A stretch of 64,000 nucleotides of DNA, taken from positions 118,020 through 182,019 of the forward strand of contig NZ_SNZH01000003.1 in NCBI RefSeq assembly GCF_004363655.1, in the 5' to 3' direction. Within the stretch, counting starts at the first letter, position 1, and every line of letters begins with the position of its first letter. The notes beneath the pieces were generated by a model. The model had not been told where the DNA came from and ran no database searches. It was given only the letters and a program-made list of their open reading frames with translations. The DNA is from Tahibacter aquaticus (lineage in GTDB: Bacteria; Pseudomonadota; Gammaproteobacteria; Xanthomonadales; Rhodanobacteraceae). This document shows, piece by piece, positions 1 through 9,707 of the stretch. Position numbers and translations under genes: made by a program.

Positions 1-1998
1 CCGCAGACATTTGCCAATTTCCACACGGCGATTTCCGCCGGTCCGCCCGATGAATCCGGCCAGACGCTGTCCTTCGCGACGACGGTCGGCGCCACCACCG
101 GCAGCCTGACCTTCAGCACGCCGCCGGCGGTTTCGCCGACCGGCACGCTGACCTTCACCGCGACCAACGGCACCTTCGGCACCGCGACCATCAGCTCGGT
201 CCTGTCCGACAGCGGCGGTACCGCCAACGGCGGCGTCGATACCTCGGCCGCGCAGACCTTCGTCATCACCGTCAACAACGTCAACGACCCGCCGGTGTTC
301 ACCGTCGGCGGCCCGCAGACCGCGCTGGAAGATGCCGGCGCACAGACCGTGGCGGCATTCCTGACCGGCATCGCCGACGGCGACGACGGCACCCAGACCA
401 TCGCGTTCAACATCACCAACAATACCAATGCCGCGCTGTTCAGCGCCGGTCCGGCCATCGCCGCAAACGGCACGCTGAGCTATACGCCGGCGGCCAACGC
501 CAACGGCACGGCGACGATCACCGTGCGCGGCCAGGACAACGGCGGCACGGCCAACGGCGGTAACGACACCTCGGCGCCGCAGACCTTCGTGATCAACGTC
601 ACCGCGGTCAACGACGTGCCCAGCTTCACCGGCGGCACGGCGGCCTCGGCCTTCGAAAGCGCCGGCCCGCAGAGTGTTCCGAATTTCCACACGGCGATTT
701 CCGCCGGTCCGCCCGACGAATCCGGCCAGGCCCTGTCCTTCGCCACGACGCTCGGCGCCACCACCGGCAGCCTGACCTTCAGCACGCCGCCGGCGGTTTC
801 GCCGACCGGCACGCTGACCTTCACCGCGACCGCCGGCACCTTCGGCACGGCCACGGTCAGCTCGGTGCTGTCCGACAACGGCGGCACGGCCAACGGCGGT
901 GTCGATACCTCGGCGGCGCAGACCTTCACCATCACGGTCAGCAACATCAACGACCCGCCGGTATTCACCGTCGGCGGTCCGCAGACCGCGCTGGAAGACG
1001 GCGGCGCGCAGACCGCGGCCGGCTTCCTGACCGGCATCAGCGACGGCGACGACGGCAGCCAGACCATCGCCTTCAACATCACCAACAACACCAATGCCGC
1101 CTTGTTCAGCGCCGGCCCGGCCATTGCTCCGAACGGCACGCTGACCTATACGCCGGCGGCGAATGCCAACGGCACGGCGACCATCACCGTGCGCGGCCAG
1201 GACAACGGCGGCACCGCCAACGGCGGCAACGACACCTCGGCGCCGCAGACTTTCGTAATCAATGTCACCGCGGTCAACGACGTGCCCAGCTTCAGCGGTG
1301 GCACCTCGGCCAGCGCACTGGAAAGTGCCGGCCCGCAGACATTTGCCAATTTCCACACGGCGATTTCCGCCGGTCCGCCCGATGAATCCGGCCAGACGCT
1401 GTCCTTCGCGACGACGGTCGGCGCCACCACCGGCAGTCTGACCTTCAGCACGCCGCCGGCCGTCTCGGCCACCGGCACGCTGACTTTCACCGCGACCAAC
1501 GGCACCTTCGGTACCGCGACCGTCAGCTCGGTGCTGTCCGACAGCGGCGGCACCGCCAACGGCGGCGTCGATACCTCGGCCGCGCAGACCTTCACCATCA
1601 CGGTGAACAACGTCAACGACCCGCCGGTGTTCACCGTCGGCGGTCCGCAGACCGTGCTGGAAGACGCGGGTGCGCAGACCGTGGCGGCGTTCCTGACCGG
1701 CATCGCCGATGGCGACGACGGCACCCAGACCATCACCTTCAGCATCACCAACAACACCAATGCCGCACTGTTCAGCGCCGGCCCGGCCATCGCCGCGAAC
1801 GGCACGCTGACCTACACCACGGCAGCCAACGCCAACGGCACGGCGACGATCAGCGTGCGCGGCCAGGACAACGGCGGCACGGCCAACGGCGGCAACGACA
1901 CCTCGGCGGTGCAGACCTTCGTGATCAACGTCACCGCGGTCAACGATGCGCCGGGCTTCACGCCGGGTGCCAATCCGGTGGTGGGCGAAGATTCCGGC
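1..1998 (+). repeat. 666-bp in-frame tandem repeat
   Basis: The same stretch (CCGCAGACATTTGCC...) starts at base 1 and again, almost unchanged, at 1333, with a slightly diverged copy at 667, giving an exact 666-bp period. A fourth, clearly diverged unit starts near 1999. High identity between units suggests recent duplication or homogenisation by recombination, and more copies probably lie to the left. Confidence 0.9.
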
Positions 1999-4900
1999 CC
2001 GGCCAGCATCGCCTGGGCCACGGCGCTCTCGGCCGGTCCGGCCGACGAGTCCGGCCAGGCGTTCGGCTTCAACGTCGCGGTGGTCAGCGGCGGCGCGCTG
2101 TTCTCGTCGCTGCCAACCATCTCGGTCGCCGGCCAGCTGCTCTTCACGCCGGCGGCGAATGCAAGCGGCACCGCGACCTTCAGCGTCACGCTGCAGGACA
2201 ACGGCGGCACCACGAACGGCGGCGTCGACACATCGGCCCCGGTGACGCTGACGATCACGATCAGTCCGGTCGACGATGCGCCGGTCGCGGTCAACGATGC
2301 GGCTACCGTGCTCGAAGACGCCGCGGCGACCGCGGTCAACGTGCTGGCCAATGACACCGACATCGACGGCGGCCCGATCGCGATCGCCTCGGTCACGCAG
2401 CCGCTCAACGGCACTGTGGTCGTCACCGGCGGCGGCAGCGGCCTGACCTACCAGCCCAACCCGAACTACTGCAACGCACCTCCGGGCACCACGCCGGATA
2501 CCTTCACCTACACCCTGAATCCGGGCGGCAGCGTGGGCACGGTCAGCATCACGGTGACCTGCGTCGACGACAACCCGGTCGCGGTCAACGACACGATCAC
2601 CATCACCGAAGACGATCCGGCCACGGCGATTCCGGTACTGGCCAACGACACCGATGTCGACGGCGGTCCGAAGTCGATTGTTTCCGTCACCCAGCCGGCC
2701 AATGGCGTAGTCGTCATCACCGGCGGCGGCAGCGGCCTGACCTACCTGCCCAACCCGAACTACTGCAACCTGCCGCCGGGCACCACGCCGGATACGTTCA
2801 CCTACACCCTGACGCCGGGCGGCAGCGTCGCCACGGTCAGCGTCAGCGTGACCTGCGTGGTCGACAATCCGGTCGCGGTCGCCGACGTGGCTACTGTGGT
2901 CGAGGATTCGGGTGCCAACGCCATCAATGTGCTGGGCAACGACTCCAACCCGGACGGTTCGCCGATCAACGTGGGCTCGGTCACCCAGCCGGCCAACGGC
3001 ACGGTCGTCATCACCGGTGGCGGCACCGGCCTGACCTATGCGCCGAATGCGAACTACTGCAACGCGCCTCCGGGCACGACGCTCGATACCTTCACCTACA
3101 CCCTGACGCCGGGCGGCAGCAGCACCACCGTCACCGTCACCGTGACCTGCGTCGACGATCCGCCGGTTGCCGTGGCCGATGCGGTCACCGTGCTCGAAGA
3201 TTCCGGCGCCACCGCGATTCCGGTGCTGACCAACGACACCGATCCGGACGGCGGTCCGAAGTCGATTGCCTCGGTGACCCAGCCGGCCAACGGCTCGGTC
3301 GTCATCACTGGCGGCGGCACCGGCCTGACCTATGCGCCCATCGCGAATTACTGCAACAACCCGCCGGGCACGACGCTGGCGACCTTCACCTATACGCTGA
3401 CGCCGGGTGGCAGCTCGACCACGGTCACCGTCACAGTGACCTGCGTCAACGATCCGCCGACGGTAACGCCGGTCGCCAATATCCCGGTGCATACGCACAT
3501 CGCCATCGGCGTCGCCGACGGCAGCACCGGCGACCTGCTGGTGCCGGGCAACATCGCCGATCCGGACAGCAGCAACTTCGCCATCGGCACCTCGCCGATC
3601 GTGTCGGTCAACGGCGGCGAAGTGGCGATCAGCAACGCCACCGGCGCCTTCACCTACAACCCGCCGGCCGGCTTCACCGGCAACGACACCTTCCAGTACA
3701 CGGTCTGCGACGACGGCACGCCGCAGGCCTGCAGCACGCCGGTCACGGTGACGCTGGTGGTGTCCGGTCCGCGCATCTTCTTCGTCGATGACGACGCCGT
3801 CGTGGTCGGTACGCGCGACGGCACCTTGCAGCAGCCGCTGCAGACGCTGACTCCGGCCGCCGCTGCGGCGACCAACGTCGGCGATCGCATCTTCGTGTTC
3901 GCTGGCAACTACACCACCGGCGTCACGCTGGCCAACGGTGTCGAGCTGGTCGGCCACGCCATCGATGCGGCGACCGTGAACGACTTCGATGCAGAGCTGG
4001 GCATCACCCCGCCGAGCAATTCGATTGCGCGTCCGCTGGTCGACCAGACCCCGCCGGTCATCACCAACGCCGCCGGCAACGGCGTCACGCTGGGCAGCAA
4101 CAACATCGTGCGCGGCGTGCAGATCGGCAACGTGTCGGGTGCGGGCATCAGCGGCACCGGCTTCGGCACGCTGCGGGTTTACGACGACGTGCGCATCAAT
4201 ACGAACGGCCAGGCGATCAACCTCACCAATGGCAGCTTCGATGCGACCTCGGTGGTCGGCACGCTGACCTCCAGCGGCGGCGCCAACAACGTCTCGCTCA
4301 CCAACGTCAACGGCACCGTCGATCTCGGCACCGGCGCGCTGTCCGGCGCCACCGCCACGTCCTTCGCCGTGACCGGCGGCACCGCCACCCTGGCGTACGC
4401 CGGCAGCGTCAGCAAGGCCAGCGCAGGCCTGCTGCTCGACGTTACGAACAAACCGAGCGGCACCATCAATCTGAGCGGCGCGCTGAATGCCACGGCCGGC
4501 ACCGGCATCAACCTGAACAACCTCGACGGCACGCTCAACGCCACTGGCGTGGTGACGCTGAACGGCGGCGACGCGGGTATCGATGTCGTGACGGGCTCCG
4601 CCGGTTCGATCAACTTCAGCAACGCGGGTTCGGCCATCACCAACCCGACCAACGAAGCGATCCGCATCGACTCGAGCTCGCCGACGTTCACTTATGCTGG
4701 CACGATCAACAAGACCAACAGCAGCACCGGTATCCGCCTGAGCAACAATACCGGCGGCACGCAGACCTTCAGCGGAGCAAGCACGATCAGCTCGGCGGCA
4801 GCCAATGCCATCGACCTGTCGACCAACGGCGCGGCGACGATGAACTTCAGCGGCGCGCTGTCGCTCACCTCGACCGGCGGTACGGGCCTGCGCCACCAGA

Positions 4901-6558
4901 CCAGCGGCACGGTCAACGTATCGGGCGGCCTGGTGGTCAGCTCGACCACCGGCAACGGTGTGGATGCGACCGGCGGCGGCACCATGACGATCACGGCACC
5001 CGGTGCGGTGGTGAACACCATCACCACCACCGGCACCGGTGTCTCGCTCAACGTCGCCACCACGCAGATCGGTGCCGGCGGCCTGACCTTCCGCAACATC
5101 ACCAACAATGGCACCGGCGCCAACGGCATCGCGCTCGCCAATACCGGTACGGCGGCAGGCAACGGTGGTCTCACCATCACCGGCGTCGGCACCACCACCA
5201 ACTCCGGCGGCACGATCCAGAACAAGTCCGCGCACGGCATCATGACCAACGGCCTGAAGAGCCTGTCGATGTCGAACATGGGCTTCACCGGCAACGGCAC
5301 CAACCAGGCACCGGCGGCGACCTGCGGCGATGCGCTCAACGGCACCAACACGAACTGCGGCGCGGGCATCCACCTCGTTACCACCAGTGCCGTGGCCTTG
5401 AGCAACGTCGATGTGGTCGGCGGTGCGCAGATGGGCATCAACGGCAACGACGTGAACGGCCTGACCATGGACGACGTCACGGTGCAGAACGTCGGCGACG
5501 AAGTGCTCGAAGACGGCGTGCAGTTCGTCAACCTGCGCGGCACGGTGAACGTGCAGAACTCGAGCTTCACCGGCAACTTCCATCGCCAGTTCGAGGTGCA
5601 GAACCCGAGTGCCGCGAGTGCGCTGACCATGACGGTGGACGGCTCGACCTTCGACCGCGGCACCTACATCTCGACCGCCGCACAGGGCATGCTGGTCGCC
5701 GGCAACGGCACCTCGCAGATGAACACGACCGTGACCAACTCGACCTTCCGCCGCAACTTCGGCACGGCGATCACGGCGCAGGGCATCGGCAACGCGCAGA
5801 TGACGTTCAACGTCGGCGGCGCCGGCGCAGCGAACACCTACACGGATAACTCGCTCGCCATGCAGTTCCTGACCGACAACGCCGCGACCATGAATGCGAC
5901 GGTGACCAACAACACCGTCACCGTCACGGGCACGGTCACGTCGGGCGCCACGCCGGTCACGTTCCGCAAGGGCACCGGTGCAACCGGCCTGTTCGTCGGC
6001 AGCTTCACCAACAACGTCATCGGTGGCGCCGCCGTCGACAGCGGCAACAACTGCAACGGCTGCAACGGCATCTCGGTGACCAACGAAGGCCAGAGCGGCA
6101 ACATGCGCGTGACCATCACCGGCAACACCGTGCAGCACATCCGCCAGCGCGCGGTGGAAGTGCTGGGACAGTTGAACGACACCACCGGCGTGGTGGTGAC
6201 GAACAACCAGTTCCTCTCGCCCGATCCGCCGGTGCCGGCCGGTACCCGCGTCGGCCATGCGGTGTTCATGCAGACCGGCACCGATGACACCGACGGCAGC
6301 CAGCTCTGCGCCGACATCCAGAACAACACCGTCACCGGTACCTGGGACAACAGCGTGGCGGCGGGCAACATGCGTCTGCGCCTGTTCCCGCTGGAAACCG
6401 GCGCGCCGGTCGCGAACTTCCGCCTGCGCAATGTCGGCGGCACCGGTACCGCGGCGGATGTCGTCACCTACTTGAACGGCGCAAATACCAACGCGCAGCC
6501 CACGGCAACGGTCAACGGCATTACCAATTTCACCACCGGAACCGCAGTTTGCTTCTGA
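1..6558 (+). CDS. Giant extracellular repeat protein (cadherin/Ig-like repeats plus right-handed beta-helix), 5' truncated
   Basis: The reading frame is open from base 1, so the true start lies left of the window; the first ATG at 295 is internal. The visible 2185 residues fall into three parts. First come alternating domains of about 111 aa arranged in a 222-aa (666-bp) tandem unit, nearly identical between bases 1 and about 1998 and diverged after that. Next are four 98-aa Ig-like repeats at about 2281, 2575, 2869 and 3163, each with two cysteines (NYCN and VTCV) that could form a disulphide. From about 3770 a Thr/Asn/Gly-rich region resembles right-handed parallel beta-helix (pectate-lyase-like) proteins. 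It ends in VCF with no LPXTG or autotransporter barrel. Such proteins are usually surface adhesins or secreted matrix proteins; the exact role is unknown. Confidence 0.85.
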   Translation, partial: PQTFANFHTAISAGPPDESGQTLSFATTVGATTGSLTFSTPPAVSPTGTLTFTATNGTFGTATISSVLSDSGGTANGGVDTSAAQTFVITVNNVNDPPVFTVGGPQTALEDAGAQTVAAFLTGIADGDDGTQTIAFNITNNTNAALFSAGPAIAANGTLSYTPAANANGTATITVRGQDNGGTANGGNDTSAPQTFVINVTAVNDVPSFTGGTAASAFESAGPQSVPNFHTAISAGPPDESGQALSFATTLGATTGSLTFSTPPAVSPTGTLTFTATAGTFGTATVSSVLSDNGGTANGGVDTSAAQTFTITVSNINDPPVFTVGGPQTALEDGGAQTAAGFLTGISDGDDGSQTIAFNITNNTNAALFSAGPAIAPNGTLTYTPAANANGTATITVRGQDNGGTANGGNDTSAPQTFVINVTAVNDVPSFSGGTSASALESAGPQTFANFHTAISAGPPDESGQTLSFATTVGATTGSLTFSTPPAVSATGTLTFTATNGTFGTATVSSVLSDSGGTANGGVDTSAAQTFTITVNNVNDPPVFTVGGPQTVLEDAGAQTVAAFLTGIADGDDGTQTITFSITNNTNAALFSAGPAIAANGTLTYTTAANANGTATISVRGQDNGGTANGGNDTSAVQTFVINVTAVNDAPGFTPGANPVVGEDSGPASIAWATALSAGPADESGQAFGFNVAVVSGGALFSSLPTISVAGQLLFTPAANASGTATFSVTLQDNGGTTNGGVDTSAPVTLTITISPVDDAPVAVNDAATVLEDAAATAVNVLANDTDIDGGPIAIASVTQPLNGTVVVTGGGSGLTYQPNPNYCNAPPGTTPDTFTYTLNPGGSVGTVSITVTCVDDNPVAVNDTITITEDDPATAIPVLANDTDVDGGPKSIVSVTQPANGVVVITGGGSGLTYLPNPNYCNLPPGTTPDTFTYTLTPGGSVATVSVSVTCVVDNPVAVADVATVVEDSGANAINVLGNDSNPDGSPINVGSVTQPANGTVVITGGGTGLTYAPNANYCNAPPGTTLDTFTYTLTPGGSSTTVTVTVTCVDDPPVAVADAVTVLEDSGATAIPVLTNDTDPDGGPKSIASVTQPANGSVVITGGGTGLTYAPIANYCNNPPGTTLATFTYTLTPGGSSTTVTVTVTCVNDPPTVTPVANIPVHTHIAIGVADGSTGDLLVPGNIADPDSSNFAIGTSPIVSVNGGEVAISNATGAFTYNPPAGFTGNDTFQYTVCDDGTPQACSTPVTVTLVVSGPRIFFVDDDAVVVGTRDGTLQQPLQTLTPAAAAATNVGDRIFVFAGNYTTGVTLANGVELVGHAIDAATVNDFDAELGITPPSNSIARPLVDQTPPVITNAAGNGVTLGSNNIVRGVQIGNVSGAGISGTGFGTLRVYDDVRINTNGQAINLTNGSFDATSVVGTLTSSGGANNVSLTNVNGTVDLGTGALSGATATSFAVTGGTATLAYAGSVSKASAGLLLDVTNKPSGTINLSGALNATAGTGINLNNLDGTLNATGVVTLNGGDAGIDVVTGSAGSINFSNAGSAITNPTNEAIRIDSSSPTFTYAGTINKTNSSTGIRLSNNTGGTQTFSGASTISSAAANAIDLSTNGAATMNFSGALSLTSTGGTGLRHQTSGTVNVSGGLVVSSTTGNGVDATGGGTMTITAPGAVVNTITTTGTGVSLNVATTQIGAGGLTFRNITNNGTGANGIALANTGTAAGNGGLTITGVGTTTNSGGTIQNKSAHGIMTNGLKSLSMSNMGFTGNGTNQAPAATCGDALNGTNTNCGAGIHLVTTSAVALSNVDVVGGAQMGINGNDVNGLTMDDVTVQNVGDEVLEDGVQFVNLRGTVNVQNSSFTGNFHRQFEVQNPSAASALTMTVDGSTFDRGTYISTAAQGMLVAGNGTSQMNTTVTNSTFRRNFGTAITAQGIGNAQMTFNVGGAGAANTYTDNSLAMQFLTDNAATMNATVTNNTVTVTGTVTSGATPVTFRKGTGATGLFVGSFTNNVIGGAAVDSGNNCNGCNGISVTNEGQSGNMRVTITGNTVQHIRQRAVEVLGQLNDTTGVVVTNNQFLSPDPPVPAGTRVGHAVFMQTGTDDTDGSQLCADIQNNTVTGTWDNSVAAGNMRLRLFPLETGAPVANFRLRNVGGTGTAADVVTYLNGANTNAQPTATVNGITNFTTGTAVCF
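2281..3456 (+). repeat. Four 294-bp in-frame repeats (98-aa Ig-like domains)
   Basis: Units start at 2281, 2575, 2869 and 3163, exactly 294 bp apart. Each encodes a PVAV.D start, an LEDS-type stretch, SVTQP.NG and a Cys-containing end. They lie inside the giant surface protein. Confidence 0.85.
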
Positions 6559-6582
6559 TACAACGCTCACAATGAGAACTAT

Positions 6583-6607
6583 GGCGCCGGCCCTCCAGGC
6601 CGGCGCC
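6583..6607 (+). terminator. Hairpin after the giant repeat protein
   Basis: A perfect 10-bp GC stem (GGCGCCGGCC / GGCCGGCGCC) with a 5-nt loop lies 25 bp after the stop codon. No T-tract follows, so intrinsic termination is likely but not certain. Confidence 0.55.
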
Positions 6608-6715
6608 GCAGTAAGCGCTCGGCGCGCGGGACGCTGACGCAGGGCGCCGACGCAGGACGCAAGTACGCAGTCGCCGATTTATCCGACCACGCAACGCACC
6701 ACCAGGGGAGGCGTC

Positions 6716-7225
6716 ATGGCAGAGCCATTTTTAGCCGAAGTCCGCATCATGAGTTTCAATTTCCCGCCCAAGGGCTGGGCGCAGTGCAACGGGCAGCTGC
6801 TGCCCATCAATCAGAACCAGGCCTTGTTCTCGCTGCTGGGGACGACCTACGGCGGCGATGGGCGGGTCAACTTCGCCTTGCCCGATCTGCGCGGTCGTAC
6901 CTCGGTATATACCGGCGGCAGCTCCAGCTTCGTTCTTGGCCAGAGGGGCGGTGAAACCGCTCACACCTTGACCATGCAGGAAATGCCGCAGCACAACCAT
7001 TTCATCAACGCCACCAACGGCGCTGCGACGACCAATGTGCCGAACAACACCATGCTGCTGGCGTCTTCGTCCTCGGGCATGTACCTGACGCCGCAGGCGC
7101 TCACGACTTTGCAGCCCAGCTCGATCACCAATTTCGGCGGCAGCCAGGCGCACAACAACATGCAGCCGTATCTGGTGCTGAATTTCTGCATTGCCCTGCA
7201 GGGCATCTTCCCGAGTCAGACCTGA
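6716..7225 (+). CDS. Phage tail-collar domain protein (MdpB/microcystin-dependent-protein family), copy 1
   Basis: This 169-aa protein has the tail-collar fold signature: an N-terminal EVRIMSFNFPPKGW, then CNGQLLPI, the LGTTYGGDG block and FALPDLRGR, with an HNHF.N central motif and an NMQPYLVLNF end. The family derives from short tail fibres of T4-like phages but is widespread in chromosomes as stand-alone genes. No other phage structural gene is present here, so it is not a prophage. A strong GGGGAGG ribosome site precedes the ATG. It is the first of three tandem paralogues with 12- and 11-bp gaps, clearly one operon. The function of these chromosomal copies is unknown. Confidence 0.9.
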   Translation: MAEPFLAEVRIMSFNFPPKGWAQCNGQLLPINQNQALFSLLGTTYGGDGRVNFALPDLRGRTSVYTGGSSSFVLGQRGGETAHTLTMQEMPQHNHFINATNGAATTNVPNNTMLLASSSSGMYLTPQALTTLQPSSITNFGGSQAHNNMQPYLVLNFCIALQGIFPSQT

Positions 7226-7237
7226 GGAGCCCACGTC

Positions 7238-7753
7238 ATGGCACAACCCTATGTCGGTGAAATCCGCATGTTCGGCGGTAATTTCCCCCCCGCAGGCTGG
7301 ATGTTCTGCAACGGACAGCTGCTGCCCATCTCCGAAAACGAAGTGCTGTTCCAGCTGATCGGCACCACTTACGGCGGCGACGGTCAGGAAACATTCGCCC
7401 TGCCCAACCTGCAAGGCCGCCTGCCGCTGCATGCGGGCACGCTGTCCGGGCAGACCTTCCAGATCGGCGAGTCGGCCGGCAGCGAATCCGTCACGCTCAC
7501 CGGGCAGCAGATTCCCAATCACACGCACTCGCTGCTCGCGTCGACGACGCAGGCGCAGAATCCGCAACCGCAGAACAGCATCCTTGCACAGGGGCCTACG
7601 GTGCAGGCCTATATCGCCGATGTCGGCGCGGGCGCTATCTCGCCCAACGCCATCAGTCCAGTCGGTGGCAATCAGCCGCATGAAAACATGCAGCCTTACC
7701 TCTGCGTGAGTTTCATCATTTCGCTGTTCGGCATTTTTCCGTCGCAGACCTGA
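7238..7753 (+). CDS. Phage tail-collar domain protein (MdpB family), copy 2
   Basis: The second of three tandem paralogues is 171 aa. It keeps EIRMFGGNFPPAGW, FCNGQLLPI, the IGTTYGGDG block, FALPNLQGR, NHTHS and ENMQPYL. Its start is set by GAGGAG 8 bp upstream, just after the stop of copy 1. The Asn/Gln-rich middle differs most between copies, as expected if the central loop is the exposed variable part. Likely co-translated with its neighbours; the role is inferred only from the family (surface or fibre-tip trimer). Confidence 0.9.
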   Translation: MAQPYVGEIRMFGGNFPPAGWMFCNGQLLPISENEVLFQLIGTTYGGDGQETFALPNLQGRLPLHAGTLSGQTFQIGESAGSESVTLTGQQIPNHTHSLLASTTQAQNPQPQNSILAQGPTVQAYIADVGAGAISPNAISPVGGNQPHENMQPYLCVSFIISLFGIFPSQT

Positions 7754-7764
7754 GGGGGCGCGTC

Positions 7765-8292
7765 ATGGCAGATCCATTCGTTGCTGAAATCCGCATCTTC
7801 GGGTTCAACTTTGCGCCCAGGGGCTGGGCCACCTGTAACGGCCAGCTGTTGCCGCTGAGTCAGAACACCGCGTTGTTCTCGCTGCTGGGTACTACGTATG
7901 GCGGCGACGGCAAGTCGACCTTCGCGCTGCCGAACATGGCCGGCAACGCGCCCATGCACTGGGGCCAGTCGACTACCGGCACGGAATACTTCCTCGGCCA
8001 GGAGTCGGGCACTGCCACGGTGACCTTGCTGCAGACCGAAATTCCGGTGCATACCCACAGCATGCAGGTAGCGGCCGACATCGCCACCGACAATACGCCG
8101 GCGCCGAACCGCATCATGACCACGTCGAACAACGGCTCTATCTATGCGCCGGCCTCGACACCGCCGCTGGTGCAGATGAATTTCCAGGCGCTCAGCCTCA
8201 CCGGCAGCAGCCTGCCGCACAACAATTTGCAGCCGTATCTGACGTTGACCTTCTGCATCGCTTTGCAGGGTGTGTTCCCGGCTCGTCCCTGA
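7765..8292 (+). CDS. Phage tail-collar domain protein (MdpB family), copy 3
   Basis: The third tandem paralogue is 175 aa, with EIRIFGFNFAPRGW, CNGQLLPLSQN, LGTTYGGDGK, FALPNMAG, VHTHS and NNLQPYLTL. A purine-rich GAGGGGG ribosome site precedes the ATG. An intrinsic terminator about 50 bp downstream closes the three-gene unit. The copies are homologous but clearly diverged, so this is an old expansion and may supply different subunits or specificities. Confidence 0.9.
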   Translation: MADPFVAEIRIFGFNFAPRGWATCNGQLLPLSQNTALFSLLGTTYGGDGKSTFALPNMAGNAPMHWGQSTTGTEYFLGQESGTATVTLLQTEIPVHTHSMQVAADIATDNTPAPNRIMTTSNNGSIYAPASTPPLVQMNFQALSLTGSSLPHNNLQPYLTLTFCIALQGVFPARP

Positions 8293-8342
8293 GGACAGTC
8301 GCCCTGGCCGGATTTTCGGCCGGTGGTTTCAGCAGCAAGTCC

Positions 8343-8376
8343 AGCGGCTCGCCCCAGTGCGAGCCGCTTTGTTTGT
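8343..8376 (+). terminator. Rho-independent terminator of the tail-collar operon
   Basis: A 10-bp stem AGCGGCTCGC / GCGAGCCGCT with a 6-nt loop is followed by TTGTTTG. Confidence 0.8.
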
Positions 8377-8487
8377 AACAAGCGGTAAAACTGCGTCGTC
8401 GGCCCGCTTCCTGCTTTGGCTGCAGGTGGGTCCACGTTACAGTGGGTAACAGTCTGGTATCGCGGGATGCCGGCACAGGGGAAAAAC

Positions 8488-9114
8488 ATGAAACGTCGGG
8501 AATTTCTTGGCGCGCCTGCGGCGTTGCTGGGTTTAGGGCTTGTGGGTGGTTTAAGCAGTGCAGCGCAGGCTGCCGATGCAGTGGCCGAAAAATTTGTCGT
8601 GTTGCGTCTGGCCGGCAGTGGCGGCGAAGCCGAGATCACCGGTGCCTGGCAGGAGTCCTGGACCCAGGTTGCCGCCAACCTGCGCCGCGCCAAGGTGACC
8701 GTGCATGGGCTGGTGCAGGCACGGGTCAGCAGCCTCGGTGCAGTCGATGTGGAATCGGCCTTCTTCGGCAGCGGCAGCAGCGTGAACATGGCCCTGGTCT
8801 ATGCCACGGCCGATCAGGGACAGCGCAGCGGCAGCGGCCCCATTGCGTTTTACGTGCAGGCGCCTTCGTTCGGCGGTTTCGTGCTTACGCCTGGCGGCGC
8901 CAAGCGCAAGACCGGTGTGCCCAGCAGCATCAGTCTCGGCGAAGCGCGCAGCGGCCAGCTCACGCCCGGCCGCTACGTGATCCTGCACAGCACCGGCAAG
9001 CGCTTCAGCGCCAGCGATTACCTCTGGTCGGGCAACGACGACCGGCCGCTGATGCGCCGCGACGGCCGCGCCATCGACGCCGACTACCTGATCTTCGACC
9101 TGGAACCCGCTTGA
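8488..9114 (+). CDS. Tat-exported protein of unknown function
   Basis: I place the start at the ATG giving MKRREFLG, 72 bp inside the longest frame, because it has a GGGGA ribosome site and begins a textbook twin-arginine signal (RRxFL, a hydrophobic run, then AQAA). The mature part is about 175 aa and shows no enzyme motif I recognise; it is rich in beta-type sequence (FVVLRLAG, AFYVQAP, YVILHSTG). It sits between the tail-collar triplet and a GNAT gene on the same strand, and its stop overlaps a possible TTG start of that gene. The Tat signal suggests folding before export. Confidence 0.75.
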   Translation: MKRREFLGAPAALLGLGLVGGLSSAAQAADAVAEKFVVLRLAGSGGEAEITGAWQESWTQVAANLRRAKVTVHGLVQARVSSLGAVDVESAFFGSGSSVNMALVYATADQGQRSGSGPIAFYVQAPSFGGFVLTPGGAKRKTGVPSSISLGEARSGQLTPGRYVILHSTGKRFSASDYLWSGNDDRPLMRRDGRAIDADYLIFDLEPA

Positions 9115-9131
9115 GCAAACTCGCGCTGGCA

Positions 9132-9632
9132 ATGCGGCTGATGCCGCATTGTCCCCAACTGGAATTTGTCCCCGAGCAGGAGGCCGACACGGCCTTCCTG
9201 CGCGACCTGTATGCGTCCACGCGCTGGCAGGAAGTGAGCCAGGTACCGTGGACCGACCAGGCCCGGCGCGAATTCCTCTACGACCAGTTCCAACTGCAGC
9301 GCGACCACTACCGCAAGAACTACGTCGGCGCCGAGCTGCTGGTCGTGCGTCAGCACGGCCAGCCCATAGGCCGCATCTACCTGTATCCGTCGCCGCGGGA
9401 AATCCGCCTGATGGACATCGCCCTGGTCGACAGCAAGCGCGGCCTGGGCCTGGGCCGCTGCATGATCGAGGCACTGATGCAGCTGGCGCGCGAAGACGCC
9501 GCCGAAATCACCCTGCATGTAGAGCCGAACAACCCTGCGCTGCACCTGTACGAGCGTCTCGGCTTCCGTCTGATCGAAGAGCGCGGCGTCTACCACTTCC
9601 TCGGCTGGACTCCGCCCGGATACACCGCCTGA
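9132..9632 (+). CDS. GNAT-family N-acetyltransferase
   Basis: This GNAT acetyltransferase of 166 aa from the ATG starts with the family layout (FL..LYASTR, then W....RREF). Acetyl-CoA motif A reads IALVDSKRGLGLGRCMIEALM, with the Q/RxxGxG/A-type loop, and motif B contains LHVEPNN.ALHLYERLGF. A TTG at 9111 is in frame and overlaps the stop of the preceding gene (TTGA), so translation may be coupled and the protein 7 residues longer. GNATs of this type often neighbour tail-collar genes in Xanthomonadales. The acetylated substrate is not evident. Confidence 0.85.
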   Translation: MRLMPHCPQLEFVPEQEADTAFLRDLYASTRWQEVSQVPWTDQARREFLYDQFQLQRDHYRKNYVGAELLVVRQHGQPIGRIYLYPSPREIRLMDIALVDSKRGLGLGRCMIEALMQLAREDAAEITLHVEPNNPALHLYERLGFRLIEERGVYHFLGWTPPGYTA

Positions 9633-9707
9633 GCAAACGGTCTCTTTCTCTAAAAATCAGGGAAAGGATCGCAAAAAGCCTCGGCATTCAATCTTGTATC
9701 GCGATCC

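Noticed and set aside
480-2426. Long open frames on the minus strand opposite the repeat protein
   Set aside because: They mirror the repeats, have no ribosome sites and show repetitive low-complexity sequence; they are shadows of the plus-strand gene.
6716-8292. Prophage remnant
   Set aside because: Only tail-collar genes are present; there are no capsid, terminase, integrase or attachment sites, and such triplets are common chromosomal genes.
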